DNA from: Oscillospiraceae bacterium
GTDB taxonomy: Bacteria; Bacillota; Clostridia; Oscillospirales; Oscillospiraceae
Direction of reading: 5' to 3'
Assembly: GCA_017621795.1 (NCBI GenBank)
Contig: JAGASJ010000099.1
Span: 30,530 to 94,529 of the forward strand
Length of the DNA: 64,000 bases
The translations under genes and the position numbers were made by a program. Position 1 is the first letter of the stretch. The number at the start of each line of letters is the position of its first letter. The notes below the pieces were generated by a model. It was given only the letters and a program-made list of their open reading frames with translations. It was not told the origin of the DNA and did no database searches. Below are positions 24,117 through 34,235 of this stretch, piece by piece.

Positions 24117-26363
24117 ATGCGCAAATTGATGTGGTTTTCAATAGGCTTTTCCGTTGCGGCCATTTTGTTTGCATATATTGTACCGCTTTCGATTATACCG
24201 TTTTTAGGTATTGCTTCGCTTCTGTGTGGGGCGGCATTACATTTTATCAAAAGGATCCGCGTGCCCGTTGTTGCGGTCGTGCTGCTTGGACTTGGAATAG
24301 GCTGCCTGTATGATTATGGCTTTGATGCCCTTGTGCTCAGCAAGCAAAGATCCTTTGATGGCAAAACTGTTACCGCTTACGCAGAAATTACAGATTATTC
24401 CTATCCCACAGGCTACGGTATATGCGCAGACGGGAAAATAAAACTGCGCGATGAGTGGTATGCCATCCGTATTTACACCCGTGATGAAGTAAATTTCAAG
24501 CCGGGTGACAGCCTGAAGGCCAAAATGCAGCTGCGCTATACCTCCTTCGGCGGCAGCAAGGAGGCAACTTATCACCAGGGCGAAGGGGTCTTTCTGATCG
24601 GCTTCTGTGAAAGTATTTTGGAGCATTCTTCTTTGCCTCAGGTGCCCGGAAAATACTTTACCGCGTCCCTGCGTCACAGTATATTAAACCGATTGGATGA
24701 AATATTCCCGGAAGATGCCGCTTGTATCGCAAAAGCCCTGTTGCTGGGATATGATGAAGAGATCCCCTTTGCGGAGGATTTTGCCCTTTCAAAAAGCGGA
24801 ATTCGACACGTGGTAGCGGTATCCGGTCTGCACGTTGCGGTTTTGATGTCTGTTTTGTATGTGCTCACCCGCAACCGTTTTAAACTAACCGCAATCATCG
24901 GGATTCCGGTTTTATTCTTGTTTGCCGGCGTTGCAGGTTTTACCCCTTCCGTGGTCCGCGCCTGCGTGATGCAGGCACTCGTGATCATTGCGCTGGCGAT
25001 CAATAAGGAATATGATCTAATGACTGCACTGGCTACTGCGGTTACAGGGATGCTGATCGCAAATCCTCTGACCATTACATCACCCAGCTTTCAGCTTTCG
25101 GTGGGGTGTATGATCGGTATTTTATTGGTTTCAAATTCCATAAGCAAATACATGATGGACAAAATGCATCTGGACCGATGGAGTAGAAAAAGCATTAGAG
25201 GCAAGCTTGCCCGGTGGGTGGTCCATTCCATCGCCTCATCCTGCGGTGCAATGGTGTTTACAATGCCCTTATCTGCCGCATACTTCGGTATGATTTCCCT
25301 TACAGGGTTCATCACAAACTTGCTTGTGCTATGGCTTGTGTCCCTTTCGTTCTGTGGCATTATGCTTGCCTGTGCGGTATCCGTTATTTGGCTCCCGCTG
25401 GGCACACTTGTTGCGGGCGCTGTATCCTATATGCTGCGCACGGTGCTTTTTGTCGCTGAAATTATGTCAAAAATCCCGTTTACTTCAGCGTATACGGGCT
25501 CTGTGTATACCATCGTTTGGATCGCACTTATATACATCCTCATTGCGCTTTATATGATGTCCAAGAAGAAAAAACCGTGGTTTTTTGTCGCAGGATTGGT
25601 GCTGACCTTTGGGATATCTCTGCTTGCAACGTGGCTGGAACCCCGTTCAGATCATGTGCGGATGACGGTAGTAGATGTGGGACAGGGGCAGTGCGTCCTG
25701 ATTCAGAGTGAGGATCGAGCCTACGTTGTGGATTGCGGTGGAGACAGCGGCGAGTATACTGCCCGTGCGCTGATCTGCGCAATGGGGGCGCAGGGGATCA
25801 CAAGACTGGACGGATTGATCATTACGCACTATGATTCCGACCATATCAACGGCGCGCCCCATCTTTTGGATGTAGTCCCCGTAGATACCCTATATCTACC
25901 GGATATCGACCCTGAAAATCAGTGGCGCAAAACACTTTCCCGGGAGGATATACCCATCTGTTGGATTCGTCGGGAGACCTCGATATCCTGCGGTAAGGGA
26001 CATATCAGTCTGTATCCGCTTATACAGCAGGAACAATCCAACGAAAGTAGTATGTGCATCTTGTTTCAAAGCGAAAACTGTGATATACTGATTACCGGCG
26101 ATCGGAGTATGCTTGGTGAACGCAAATTTTTACAGCAATGTGATGTGTCGCAGGTGGATGTTTTGATCGTTGGTCACCACGGGGCGGATACCTCTACAGC
26201 ACTCGATTTTCTAAGTGCGATTCGCCCGAAGGTGGCAGTGATTTCTGTAGGCCGGGACAACAGATACGGCCATCCGGCTAAAATAACATTGGATAAACTG
26301 AAGGCATTTGGATGTATTATTTTACGCACAGATTGCCTGGGAAATATTATAATCAGGGGGTGA
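24117..26363 (+). CDS. comEC: ComEC/Rec2-family DNA internalisation protein
   Basis: This 748-residue membrane protein has an N-terminal hydrophobic/OB region (1-190), the Competence domain with ~8 helices (about 205-480, with SGIRHVVAVSGLHVAVL), and a C-terminal metallo-beta-lactamase domain (about 515-748) with VVDVGQGQCVLIQ and HYDSDHING. ComEC forms the inner-membrane channel that takes up single-stranded DNA during transformation, with the hydrolase domain thought to act on the other strand. The length is typical. It is followed at once by holA, a pairing common in Firmicutes. Whether the strain is competent cannot be told here. Confidence 0.92.
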   Translation: MRKLMWFSIGFSVAAILFAYIVPLSIIPFLGIASLLCGAALHFIKRIRVPVVAVVLLGLGIGCLYDYGFDALVLSKQRSFDGKTVTAYAEITDYSYPTGYGICADGKIKLRDEWYAIRIYTRDEVNFKPGDSLKAKMQLRYTSFGGSKEATYHQGEGVFLIGFCESILEHSSLPQVPGKYFTASLRHSILNRLDEIFPEDAACIAKALLLGYDEEIPFAEDFALSKSGIRHVVAVSGLHVAVLMSVLYVLTRNRFKLTAIIGIPVLFLFAGVAGFTPSVVRACVMQALVIIALAINKEYDLMTALATAVTGMLIANPLTITSPSFQLSVGCMIGILLVSNSISKYMMDKMHLDRWSRKSIRGKLARWVVHSIASSCGAMVFTMPLSAAYFGMISLTGFITNLLVLWLVSLSFCGIMLACAVSVIWLPLGTLVAGAVSYMLRTVLFVAEIMSKIPFTSAYTGSVYTIVWIALIYILIALYMMSKKKKPWFFVAGLVLTFGISLLATWLEPRSDHVRMTVVDVGQGQCVLIQSEDRAYVVDCGGDSGEYTARALICAMGAQGITRLDGLIITHYDSDHINGAPHLLDVVPVDTLYLPDIDPENQWRKTLSREDIPICWIRRETSISCGKGHISLYPLIQQEQSNESSMCILFQSENCDILITGDRSMLGERKFLQQCDVSQVDVLIVGHHGADTSTALDFLSAIRPKVAVISVGRDNRYGHPAKITLDKLKAFGCIILRTDCLGNIIIRG

Positions 26364-26367
26364 GCTT

Positions 26368-27426
26368 GTGGCGAAATTTCAGAAAGACGAAGATTGTAAT
26401 AACATTCAGGAGCTGAAAATGCACCTGAAGGAGCGAAAATTCGGCAGACTTTATATTTTTAGCGGTGAGGAAACATTTTTACTGCACTACTATTTAGAGC
26501 AGATGAAAAAGAAGCTTTTGGATGAGCTCACCGAGTCCTTTAACTACCACAAGTTCACAAGCGAGAATTTCTCTGTGGCGGCTTTTGCCGAAGCAACGGA
26601 GAATCTGCCGATGATGGCGGAAAATACATTTATATGGGTCGATGAGATCGACATTTTTAAGCTCAACGAAGGCGAACGTGAAAAACTTGCTGCCGTACTA
26701 AATGATATTCCTGAATATTGCAGCATCGTATTTACCTATACTGCTTCGGAATTTAAGCCCGATAAACGCCTGAAAAAGCTTTGGGATGCAGTCAATCGCA
26801 ATGGCCTGATCGTGAATTTTGAAAAGCAGAATCAGCGTGATCTGATCGCGTGGATCACACGCCATTTTGCCGCCGAGAAGAAAAGTATTTCTGCCGATCT
26901 ATGCGCGTACCTTATAGATATCACCGGCGGCACAATGACCGCTTTGTCCGGAGAGATCTCCAAGATCTGTGCCTACTCCGGCAGTGACACCATTGTAAAA
27001 AGTGATATTGATGCTGTTACCGAGCCGGTAATGGAGGCGGTCGCGTTTGAAATGACCAATTTGATGGGTCAGGGGCAGTACGGCGGGGCTTTGCAGAAGC
27101 TCCACACACTTTTTAAAATGCAGCAGGAGCCTGTTGTGATTTTAGGTGCGGTGGGCTCACATTTTCGTCGGTTAGGTGTGGCCCGCACGTTGCAGGATAA
27201 CGGCAAAACTTACAGTGATCTAATGCGCCTTTGCGGTATGAGCGATTACGCCGCTAAGAAGACGATGGATATGGCACGGCGGTTTTCTCCCCGCTTTTGT
27301 GCTTTCGCTGCCCAGCTGATTTTAGAAACAGATAATGCCCTGAAAACTTCCTTTGACGACCCTCAAAGATTGCTGGAGGTCCTGATCTTACGCCTTGCAC
27401 AGGAGGCCCGTAATGATAAAAATTAA
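26368..27426 (+). CDS. holA: DNA polymerase III delta subunit
   Basis: This 352-residue clamp-loader subunit opens the beta sliding clamp. The N-terminus (LKMHLKERKFGRLYIFSGEETFLLHYYLEQMKKKLL) and the SFNYHKFTSE and NTFIWVDEIDIFKL blocks match the HolA family; the C-terminal helical collar domain ends with LRLAQEARNDKN. The GTG at 26368 is the start: AGGGGG lies 7 bp before, and the comEC stop is 4 bp upstream. The last 14 bp overlap the RNase M5-like gene. It works with DnaX, encoded at 46 kb in this window. Confidence 0.9.
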   Translation: MAKFQKDEDCNNIQELKMHLKERKFGRLYIFSGEETFLLHYYLEQMKKKLLDELTESFNYHKFTSENFSVAAFAEATENLPMMAENTFIWVDEIDIFKLNEGEREKLAAVLNDIPEYCSIVFTYTASEFKPDKRLKKLWDAVNRNGLIVNFEKQNQRDLIAWITRHFAAEKKSISADLCAYLIDITGGTMTALSGEISKICAYSGSDTIVKSDIDAVTEPVMEAVAFEMTNLMGQGQYGGALQKLHTLFKMQQEPVVILGAVGSHFRRLGVARTLQDNGKTYSDLMRLCGMSDYAAKKTMDMARRFSPRFCAFAAQLILETDNALKTSFDDPQRLLEVLILRLAQEARNDKN

Positions 27427-28000
27427 GCAGGCTATCGTTGTGGAAGGTCGGTACGATAAAAATACACTTTCCCAAATCGTGGATGCGCCGATCATTGAAA
27501 CAAATGGATTCGGCATTATGAACGATAAGGCTAATCTTTCCTTTTTACGCCGTGTTGCCGAAAACCGCGGGCTGATCGTGTTTACCGACTCGGACGGCGC
27601 AGGCTTTATGATTCGTAATTTTCTGAAAAGCGCGATCGATCCGGCATATTTATTACACGCCTATATTCCGGATATTTACGGCAAGGAAAAGCGAAAGACG
27701 GCCCCGGGAAAAGAGGGGAAGATCGGAGTAGAAGGAATGACGCGTCAGGTCATATTGGATTCCCTGCGCCGTTGCGGGGCATCCTTTGAGGACGATTCTA
27801 ACGCTGCATTTTGCGGCTCTATTACAAAGCAGGATCTGATGGAACTGGGGCTTTCCGGGGGAAAAGACAGCAGCTTCCTGCGGAAAAAACTTCTTAAAAA
27901 ACTGGAGCTTCCTGAGCACATGAGCGCAAATGCACTTCTGCAGGCGCTGAATTTATTATATACTCCCGATGATTTGCGGGAGGTTATGAAGACACTGTAA
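27413..28000 (+). CDS. rnmV: RNase M5-like TOPRIM protein (rnmV family)
   Basis: This 195-residue protein opens with a TOPRIM domain (QAIVVEGRYDKNTLSQ with the catalytic Glu, then LIVFTDSDGAGFMIRNF giving DxD). The C-terminal ~85 residues (GMTRQVILDSL, ITKQDLMELGLSGGKDSS) match the DUF4093 region typical of ribonuclease M5. RNase M5 matures 5S rRNA in Gram-positive bacteria. I took ATG 27413, with AGGAGG at 27401-27406 inside the end of holA, rather than an upstream ATG. In many Firmicutes rnmV sits beside ksgA; here it sits between holA and an ABC-F gene. Confidence 0.82.
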   Translation: MIKIKQAIVVEGRYDKNTLSQIVDAPIIETNGFGIMNDKANLSFLRRVAENRGLIVFTDSDGAGFMIRNFLKSAIDPAYLLHAYIPDIYGKEKRKTAPGKEGKIGVEGMTRQVILDSLRRCGASFEDDSNAAFCGSITKQDLMELGLSGGKDSSFLRKKLLKKLELPEHMSANALLQALNLLYTPDDLREVMKTL

Positions 28001-28014
28001 CGGAGTAATGGCCA

Positions 28015-29877
28015 ATGATTGACATTTCTGTACACAATTTAACAAAATTCTTCGTCATTGGCGAAAACCTGCTGGACGGCCTGAGCTTTGATGTACAGGA
28101 AGGGGAGTGTGTTGCCATTTTAGGCAGGAACGGATGTGGTAAAACCACGCTGTTCAACATTCTTACCGGTCAAATGGACTATGATGATGGGGAAATCTTT
28201 GTAAATCCCAATAAAAAACTTGGGCTCATTTCCCAAATTCCCACCTTTCCGTCCGGGTGGACCGTGGAACAGGTCCTGCGTTCTGCATACCTGCCTCTGT
28301 TGCGTACCAAGGAGCGGATGGAGGAACTGGAGAAAAAGATGGCATTTGGTGCTTCCGATGCACAGCTGCGGGAGTATGATGTTTTGGTGAACCGTTTTCA
28401 ATCTGAGGGCGGTTATGATATGGACGTCCAAACAGACAAGGTTTGTAACGGCTTGGGCATCACAAAAGCACAGCGCAATCAAACCTTTGAAAGCTTGTCC
28501 GGCGGCGAAAAAACGCGCATGAACTTGGCCCGTTTGCTGTTGGAAAAGACGGAGATTTTGCTTTTGGACGAGCCCACCAATCATTTGGATTTGCGCAATG
28601 TAGAGTGGCTTGAAGGCTATATCAATACGATCAGATCTACTGTTTTGGTTATTTCCCACGACCGTTATTTTCTGGATCGTGTTGCGGACCGTGTAATTGA
28701 AATCGTAGACGGTCACGCAGAGTTTTATTCCGGCAACTATTCGTTTTATATTGATGAAAAACAGGCCCGTTTTAATTTGCAGCTGAAGCAGTACGAACAG
28801 GAGCAGGCTAAGCTGAAGCAGCTTGGCTATACGGTGGAGCGAATGAAGGGCTGGGGCATCAATAATCGCACCTTGTACCGCCGCGCAATGTCCATTCAGC
28901 ATCGTATGGACCGTATTCGAAAGACGGAAAAGCCCAAAACCGAAAAAACGATGAAGGCATCTTTTTCTGAAAAGGATTTTTCAGGCGATGTGGTCTTCCA
29001 AACAAAGAATATGGGAAAATCTTTTGAAGATCGCACCTTGTTCTCCGGCGTGGATCTCCGCGTGGAGGGCGGTGAGCGCATTGCGCTTTTGGGTGATAAC
29101 GGAACAGGCAAAACAACATTCATTAAATGCCTGCTGGGTGACGAGCAATGTGAAGGAAAGATCAGCTTCGGTCCTACGGTAAAGTGGGGATATCTTCCGC
29201 AGATCATTCATTTTGAGCACCCGGAACGCAGCTTGTATGACACGATGCTGTATGAAAAGAACTGCACACCGCAAATGGCACGTGACCGATTAGGCGCATT
29301 TATGTTCCAGGGTGAAGATGTGTTCAAAAGCGTTAAAAACCTTTCGGGCGGTGAAAAATCCCGGCTTCGGCTATGTATGCTGATGGATGAAAAAATCAAT
29401 CTGCTGATATTGGACGAGCCTACAAACCATTTGGATATTGCATCAAGAGAATGGGTAGAGGCAGCGATTGAAGAGTTTGAGGGTGTTCTGCTTTTTGTGT
29501 CCCACGACCGATATTTTATTGAAAAATTCGCCGAGCGAATATGGGTTTTGGAAGATGGCACCATACAGGACTATAAATGCGACTATAAAAAGTACCGTTC
29601 GATTATCGAACACGAAGCAATGGTTAAACCTGCGGCAGCTGAGAACACTAAGATCAAAAAAGAAAAGCCGAAAGGCGGCACCAAGGAAACGGACAAGCTG
29701 ATTCGTCGTTTGGAAAGAGATATTGAAAAACAGGAAAAACGGATCACAGAATTAGACGAAAGTATAGAAGCCGCTTCTGCGGATTATGAGCAGCTGATGG
29801 CTCTGCTGGAACAAAAGGAACAGGAAGAGAACATTCTGATGGACCTTATGGAGCAGTGGGAATCAGCACAGAGTTAA
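28015..29877 (+). CDS. ABC-F family ATPase (ribosome-associated type)
   Basis: This 620-residue soluble protein carries two ABC cassettes. The first has GRNGCGKTTLFNIL, LSGGEKTRMNLARLLL and LLLDEPTNHLD; the second has GDNGTGKTTFIKCL, LSGGEKSRLRLCMLM and LILDEPTNHLD. Between them lies the ABC-F interdomain linker (about 240-310, Lys/Gln/Arg rich), and a C-terminal coiled coil of ~80 residues follows (IRRLERDIEKQEKRITELDE). With no membrane part, this is an ABC-F translation factor of the Uup/YdiF type acting at the ribosomal E site, not a transporter. Antibiotic resistance of the ARE type cannot be excluded, but the context is housekeeping. Confidence 0.88.
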   Translation: MIDISVHNLTKFFVIGENLLDGLSFDVQEGECVAILGRNGCGKTTLFNILTGQMDYDDGEIFVNPNKKLGLISQIPTFPSGWTVEQVLRSAYLPLLRTKERMEELEKKMAFGASDAQLREYDVLVNRFQSEGGYDMDVQTDKVCNGLGITKAQRNQTFESLSGGEKTRMNLARLLLEKTEILLLDEPTNHLDLRNVEWLEGYINTIRSTVLVISHDRYFLDRVADRVIEIVDGHAEFYSGNYSFYIDEKQARFNLQLKQYEQEQAKLKQLGYTVERMKGWGINNRTLYRRAMSIQHRMDRIRKTEKPKTEKTMKASFSEKDFSGDVVFQTKNMGKSFEDRTLFSGVDLRVEGGERIALLGDNGTGKTTFIKCLLGDEQCEGKISFGPTVKWGYLPQIIHFEHPERSLYDTMLYEKNCTPQMARDRLGAFMFQGEDVFKSVKNLSGGEKSRLRLCMLMDEKINLLILDEPTNHLDIASREWVEAAIEEFEGVLLFVSHDRYFIEKFAERIWVLEDGTIQDYKCDYKKYRSIIEHEAMVKPAAAENTKIKKEKPKGGTKETDKLIRRLERDIEKQEKRITELDESIEAASADYEQLMALLEQKEQEENILMDLMEQWESAQS

Positions 29878-29892
29878 AAGGAGAATGTAAAA

Positions 29893-30714
29893 ATGAGTGG
29901 ATGTAGTGGAAATTGCTCTACCTGCGGATCTGATTGTGCAGACCGCAAAGCAGAGAGCCTGCTGGCAAAACTGAACGAAAAAGCAAATGTTAAAAAAGTG
30001 ATTGCAGTTGTCTCCGGTAAGGGCGGCGTCGGAAAATCTACAGTGACGGCTATGGCCGCGGTGGCAATGTCTCGCCGGGGCAATCGTGTTGCGGTGCTGG
30101 ATGCGGATATTACCGGTCCTTCTGCGCCGACAGCTTTTGGCGTTAATGAGTGTCAGGGTGCCACACAGGACGGATTGTATCCCGCATTGACCAAGGGTGG
30201 CATTCAGGTGATGTCTATCAACCTGCTTTTGGATAACAGCACCGATCCGGTCGTATGGCGTGGCCCTGTTATTGCAGGCGCAGTGAAGCAGTTTTGGACC
30301 GACGTGATTTGGGAAGACGTGGACTATATGTTTGTGGATATGCCTCCCGGAACAGGGGATGTTCCTTTAACCGTGTTCCAAAGCTTACCGGTGGATGGCA
30401 TTATTATTGTGACAAGCCCTCAGGACTTGGTTTCGATGATCGTTTCCAAGGCTGTAAAAATGGCAAATATGATGCATATTCCCGTTTTGGGCTTTGTAGA
30501 GAACTATAGTTATCTTGAATGTCCCGACTGCGGAAAGCGCATCGAGGTATTCGGAAAGAGCCATTTGGACGAGGTGGCCGCATCTTTCAGCCTGCCCATT
30601 TTGGCAAGATTGCCCATTGATCCCAAGGTAGCTGCCTGCTATGACGCAGGTCAGATGGAGTCTGTGGATACATCTTCTATGCAGCAAGTATTGGATGCCG
30701 TTGAGCGGGCCTGA
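29893..30714 (+). CDS. mrp: Mrp/NBP35-type Fe-S cluster carrier ATPase
   Basis: This 273-residue P-loop protein has the deviant Walker A GKGGVGKST at about residues 42-50, followed by DADITGPSAPTAFGV and DYMFVDMPPGTGDVP. It carries a Cys-rich N-terminus CSGNCSTCGSDC, as in NBP35-like proteins, and a CPDCGK pair for cluster binding. Such proteins hold and pass on [4Fe-4S] clusters. An AAAAGGAG ribosome site precedes ATG 29893. It lies between the ABC-F and aldehyde dehydrogenase genes with short gaps, so co-transcription is likely. Confidence 0.9.
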   Translation: MSGCSGNCSTCGSDCADRKAESLLAKLNEKANVKKVIAVVSGKGGVGKSTVTAMAAVAMSRRGNRVAVLDADITGPSAPTAFGVNECQGATQDGLYPALTKGGIQVMSINLLLDNSTDPVVWRGPVIAGAVKQFWTDVIWEDVDYMFVDMPPGTGDVPLTVFQSLPVDGIIIVTSPQDLVSMIVSKAVKMANMMHIPVLGFVENYSYLECPDCGKRIEVFGKSHLDEVAASFSLPILARLPIDPKVAACYDAGQMESVDTSSMQQVLDAVERA

Positions 30715-30719
30715 TCATT

Positions 30720-32084
30720 ATGGATATTACACAGCTTATTGACCGTCAGAGGAAACATTATCTTAGCGGTGTGACCCGTCCTCTAAAAGCCCGTAAAGAG
30801 GCATTATTAAAGCTGAAAACCGCCATTGTTACCCACCAGAAGCTATTACTCGAAGCGCTGGAAAAGGATCTGAATAAGCCGTCATCGGAGGCTTATATGT
30901 GCGAGATCGGCATCGTCCTGGACGAGATCCGTTTTCATCTGAAGCATTTGCGCAAATGGACCAAAAATAAAACTGTGCCTACTCCGTTGGCACAGTTTTG
31001 CGCTAAGAGCTTTGTTTCTCCGGAGCCCTACGGTGTGGTTTTGATCATGGCACCTTGGAATTATCCTGTTCAGCTGTGTCTTTCGCCGCTTGTAGGAGCT
31101 ATTTCCGCAGGAAACTGTGCGGTTCTGAAGCCATCTGCTTATGCGCCGGCTGTCAGTTCTGCGTTGGCAAAAATCATTGGAGATTCTTTCCCGGAGGATT
31201 ATATTGCTGTAGTCGAAGGTGGCAGAGCTGAGAATACGGCGCTTTTAGAGCAAAAATTTGATTACATCTTCTTTACCGGCAGTACAGCAGTGGGAAAGAC
31301 TGTAATGGAGGCCGCCGCGAAAAATTTAACCCCTGTATCCCTGGAATTGGGCGGTAAAAGCCCTGTGATCGTGGATGAAACGGCGAATGTGCAAATCGCG
31401 GCTCGTCGCATTGCCTTCGGAAAGGTCCTCAATGCCGGACAGACCTGCGTTGCACCGGATTACCTTTTTCTGCACCGATCTGTAAAAGACCAATTTATCC
31501 GTGCGTATCAAAAAGCGCTGGATGAGTTTTTCCCCAACAAGGACTTTTCCGATATGCCTCGCATCATAAATGAAAAGCATTTTGCGCGGTTAACTGAATT
31601 GCTGACGAATCAGCACATTGTTATAGGCGGCGCAACAGATGAGCAGCATCGCTTTATTGAGCCCACCGTGATTGACGGTGTCCGTCCCGATGCGCCCATT
31701 ATGCATCAGGAGATTTTTGGCCCTATTCTTCCCGTTATGGAATTTACCCATATAGAGGAATGTATCCGATATATCCGTGGGAATCCGAAGCCCTTAGCGC
31801 TATATTTGTTTACGGGAGACAAGCAAACACAAAGGCGTGTTTTAGACAGCTGTTCCTTTGGCGGTGGATGTATCAACGATACCATTATTCATTTAGCAAC
31901 ACCTTATATGGGCTTTGGCGGCGTTGGTGCGTCCGGAATGGGAAGCTATCACGGAAAATACAGCTTTGATACGTTTACCCACTACCGAAGCATTGTGAAG
32001 AAACGGTATAGACCGGATATCCCTATGCGCTACAGGCCCTATACCGAAAAGAAAGAACGACTTATTCGTAAATTTCTGAAGTAG
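30720..32084 (+). CDS. NAD(P)-dependent aldehyde dehydrogenase
   Basis: This 454-residue protein belongs to the short ALDH class (fatty aldehyde, ALDH3-like). Visible parts are the cofactor loop APWNYPVQLCLSPL, FFTGSTAVGK, the general base Glu209 in LELGGKSP and the catalytic Cys243 in GQTCVAPDY. The C-terminal RPYTEKKERLIRKF tail is basic. It would oxidise aldehydes to acids; the natural substrate is unknown. ATG 30720 lies 5 bp after the mrp stop; the ribosome site is weak, suggesting translational coupling. Confidence 0.88.
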   Translation: MDITQLIDRQRKHYLSGVTRPLKARKEALLKLKTAIVTHQKLLLEALEKDLNKPSSEAYMCEIGIVLDEIRFHLKHLRKWTKNKTVPTPLAQFCAKSFVSPEPYGVVLIMAPWNYPVQLCLSPLVGAISAGNCAVLKPSAYAPAVSSALAKIIGDSFPEDYIAVVEGGRAENTALLEQKFDYIFFTGSTAVGKTVMEAAAKNLTPVSLELGGKSPVIVDETANVQIAARRIAFGKVLNAGQTCVAPDYLFLHRSVKDQFIRAYQKALDEFFPNKDFSDMPRIINEKHFARLTELLTNQHIVIGGATDEQHRFIEPTVIDGVRPDAPIMHQEIFGPILPVMEFTHIEECIRYIRGNPKPLALYLFTGDKQTQRRVLDSCSFGGGCINDTIIHLATPYMGFGGVGASGMGSYHGKYSFDTFTHYRSIVKKRYRPDIPMRYRPYTEKKERLIRKFLK

Positions 32085-32148
32085 CGCGTGATTATATTGC
32101 AAAGAGCAGGGATATAACAATAAAACATTGAAAGGGGGCGGTGCTGCT

Positions 32149-34110
32149 ATGGACAAGTTTAAACTGGTATCTCCGTTCAAGCCTACGGGCGATCAGCCTG
32201 AGGCTATCGAAGCGCTGGCAAGCGGTGTAGAAAACGGTCTGCAGGAGCAGGTTTTGCTGGGCGTCACAGGTAGCGGCAAGACCTTTACCATGGCGAGTGT
32301 TATAGCCAAGGTCAACCGTCCTACGCTGGTGCTTGCGCACAATAAAACATTGGCTGCGCAGCTTTGTACTGAATTTCGGGAATTTTTCCCTGAAAACGCG
32401 GTGGAATATTTTGTCTCCTACTATGACTATTACCAACCGGAAGCATATATTGCCCATACGGACACCTATATTGAGAAGGATTCTGCGGTAAACGAGGAAA
32501 TAGATCGTTTGCGTCATTCTGCCACATCCGCATTGTTTGAGCGCAGAGATGTGATCGTGGTTTCTTCCGTTAGCTGTCTGTACGGATTGGGCGATCCCAT
32601 CGACTACCGAAGTATGGTCCTTTCCCTGCGTGTGGGGCAGAGCCGCCCAATGGATGAGGTGCTGAAAAAGCTTACCGAAATTCGCTATGAGCGCAATGAT
32701 ATGGATTTTTCCCGAAACAAGTTCCGTGTTCGGGGCGACACACTGGAGATATACCCTGCGTATTGGACGGGACGTGCGATCCGGGTGGAATTTTTCGGCG
32801 ATGAGGTGGATCGCATCAGCGAAATCAATGCAGTAACCGGAATTGCGGAACGATACGTTGATCACATTGCCATATATCCTGCCAGTCACTATGTTGCCTC
32901 CAAGGAAAAAATGGAGCGCGCCATGGCGGAGATTCGCAGAGAATGCGACGAGCAGGTACAAAAGTTCAACGCGGAGGGCAAGCTTCTGGAAGCGCAGCGC
33001 ATTGCCCAGCGCACAAATTATGACCTGGAAATGTTAACGGAAATCGGATTTTGCACAGGAATCGAAAACTATTCCCGTGTAATTCAGGGAAGAGCGCCGG
33101 GGACACCGCCCACCACATTGTTGGATTATTTTCCTGAGGATTATCTTCTGATCGTGGATGAGAGCCATGTAACCTTGCCCCAGTGCCGTGCAATGTATGC
33201 CGGAGATCGAAGCCGCAAGGATGCACTGGTCAATTACGGTTTTCGTTTACCTTCCGCCTATGATAACAGGCCCCTGACTTTCGATGAATTTTATTCCAAA
33301 ATCAATCAGGCGATCTTTGTTTCCGCAACACCGGCGGAATTTGAATTGACCCGTTCTGCTCAAACCGTTGAGCAGGTGATTCGGCCTACCGGCCTTTTGG
33401 ACCCAATCGTTCAGGTGCGACCCATTGACGGGCAGATTGACGATTTGATTGGTGAAATCAATAGCCGCATTCAAAAAGAGGAACGGGTGCTTGTTACCAC
33501 GCTTACCAAGAAGATGGCAGAAGACCTGACGGTTTATTTGCAGAAGATGGGCATACGGGTTCGGTATATGCATTCCGATATTGGCGCTATGGAGCGAATG
33601 GAGATCATTCGTGATTTGCGTATGGCGAAGTTTGATGTCCTTGTAGGGATCAATCTGCTTCGTGAGGGACTGGATCTGCCCGAGGTAAGTTTGGTTGCTA
33701 TTTTGGATGCAGATAAAGAGGGCTTTCTCCGATCGGAAACCAGCCTGATTCAAACGATTGGCCGTGCCGCGCGAAATGCGGAAGGTATGGTAATTATGTA
33801 CGCCGATACGGTCACGCGCTCTATGGAGGTGGCCATCGGGGAAACAAACCGCCGTAGAGAGCTTCAGAATGCCTACAATCAGGCGAACGGGATCGTGCCA
33901 AAAACAATTATAAAATCCGTACGAGATTTGATAGAGATCTCCTCTCCCACGGCAGAGCGCAAGGGACGTTCCGGCATTAAGATGACAAAGGCGGAGAAGG
34001 AAAAAGAAATTATGCGCCTGGAAAAGCAAATGAAGGAAGCCGCCCGTATGATGGAATACGAGTATGCCGCGGTGTTGCGCGATCAGATCATAGAGCTTCG
34101 AAAACAGTAA
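32149..34110 (+). CDS. uvrB: UvrABC nucleotide excision repair helicase subunit B
   Basis: This 653-residue protein is the damage-verifying DEAD-like helicase of excision repair. Walker A is [13 protein letters not shown], the beta-hairpin region contains [20 protein letters not shown], and later helicase motifs are [10 protein letters not shown] and [12 protein letters not shown]. The C-terminal UVR motif, [21 protein letters not shown], contacts UvrC. ATG 32149 gives the standard N-terminus [20 protein letters not shown]; a TTG at 32128 would add seven residues coded by the GGGGGC ribosome-site region. uvrA and uvrC are not in the window. Confidence 0.96.
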   Translation: MDKFKLVSPFKPTGDQPEAIEALASGVENGLQEQVLLGVTGSGKTFTMASVIAKVNRPTLVLAHNKTLAAQLCTEFREFFPENAVEYFVSYYDYYQPEAYIAHTDTYIEKDSAVNEEIDRLRHSATSALFERRDVIVVSSVSCLYGLGDPIDYRSMVLSLRVGQSRPMDEVLKKLTEIRYERNDMDFSRNKFRVRGDTLEIYPAYWTGRAIRVEFFGDEVDRISEINAVTGIAERYVDHIAIYPASHYVASKEKMERAMAEIRRECDEQVQKFNAEGKLLEAQRIAQRTNYDLEMLTEIGFCTGIENYSRVIQGRAPGTPPTTLLDYFPEDYLLIVDESHVTLPQCRAMYAGDRSRKDALVNYGFRLPSAYDNRPLTFDEFYSKINQAIFVSATPAEFELTRSAQTVEQVIRPTGLLDPIVQVRPIDGQIDDLIGEINSRIQKEERVLVTTLTKKMAEDLTVYLQKMGIRVRYMHSDIGAMERMEIIRDLRMAKFDVLVGINLLREGLDLPEVSLVAILDADKEGFLRSETSLIQTIGRAARNAEGMVIMYADTVTRSMEVAIGETNRRRELQNAYNQANGIVPKTIIKSVRDLIEISSPTAERKGRSGIKMTKAEKEKEIMRLEKQMKEAARMMEYEYAAVLRDQIIELRKQ

Positions 34111-34115
34111 GAAAG

Positions 34116-34143
34116 AACCGTCGGCATCAAATGCCGGCGGTTT
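34116..34143 (+). terminator. Terminator-like hairpin after uvrB
   Basis: AACCGTCGGCAT and TGCCGGCGGTTT pair around a 4-nt CAAA loop with two wobble pairs; TTTCACTT follows. Confidence 0.6.
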
Positions 34144-34190
34144 CACTTCATCATAAATATTTCATATAATTCTTAAAAAATAGCATCTTT

Positions 34191-34220
34191 TTGTTCAAAA
34201 AATCATATTATTGTTATACT
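34191..34220 (+). promoter_or_regulatory. Candidate promoter of the LbH transferase-glmM operon
   Basis: TTGTTC (34191-34196) and TATACT (34215-34220) with an 18-bp spacer, just before a GGAGG ribosome site. Confidence 0.5.
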
Positions 34221-34235
34221 GCAATGGAGGTAATA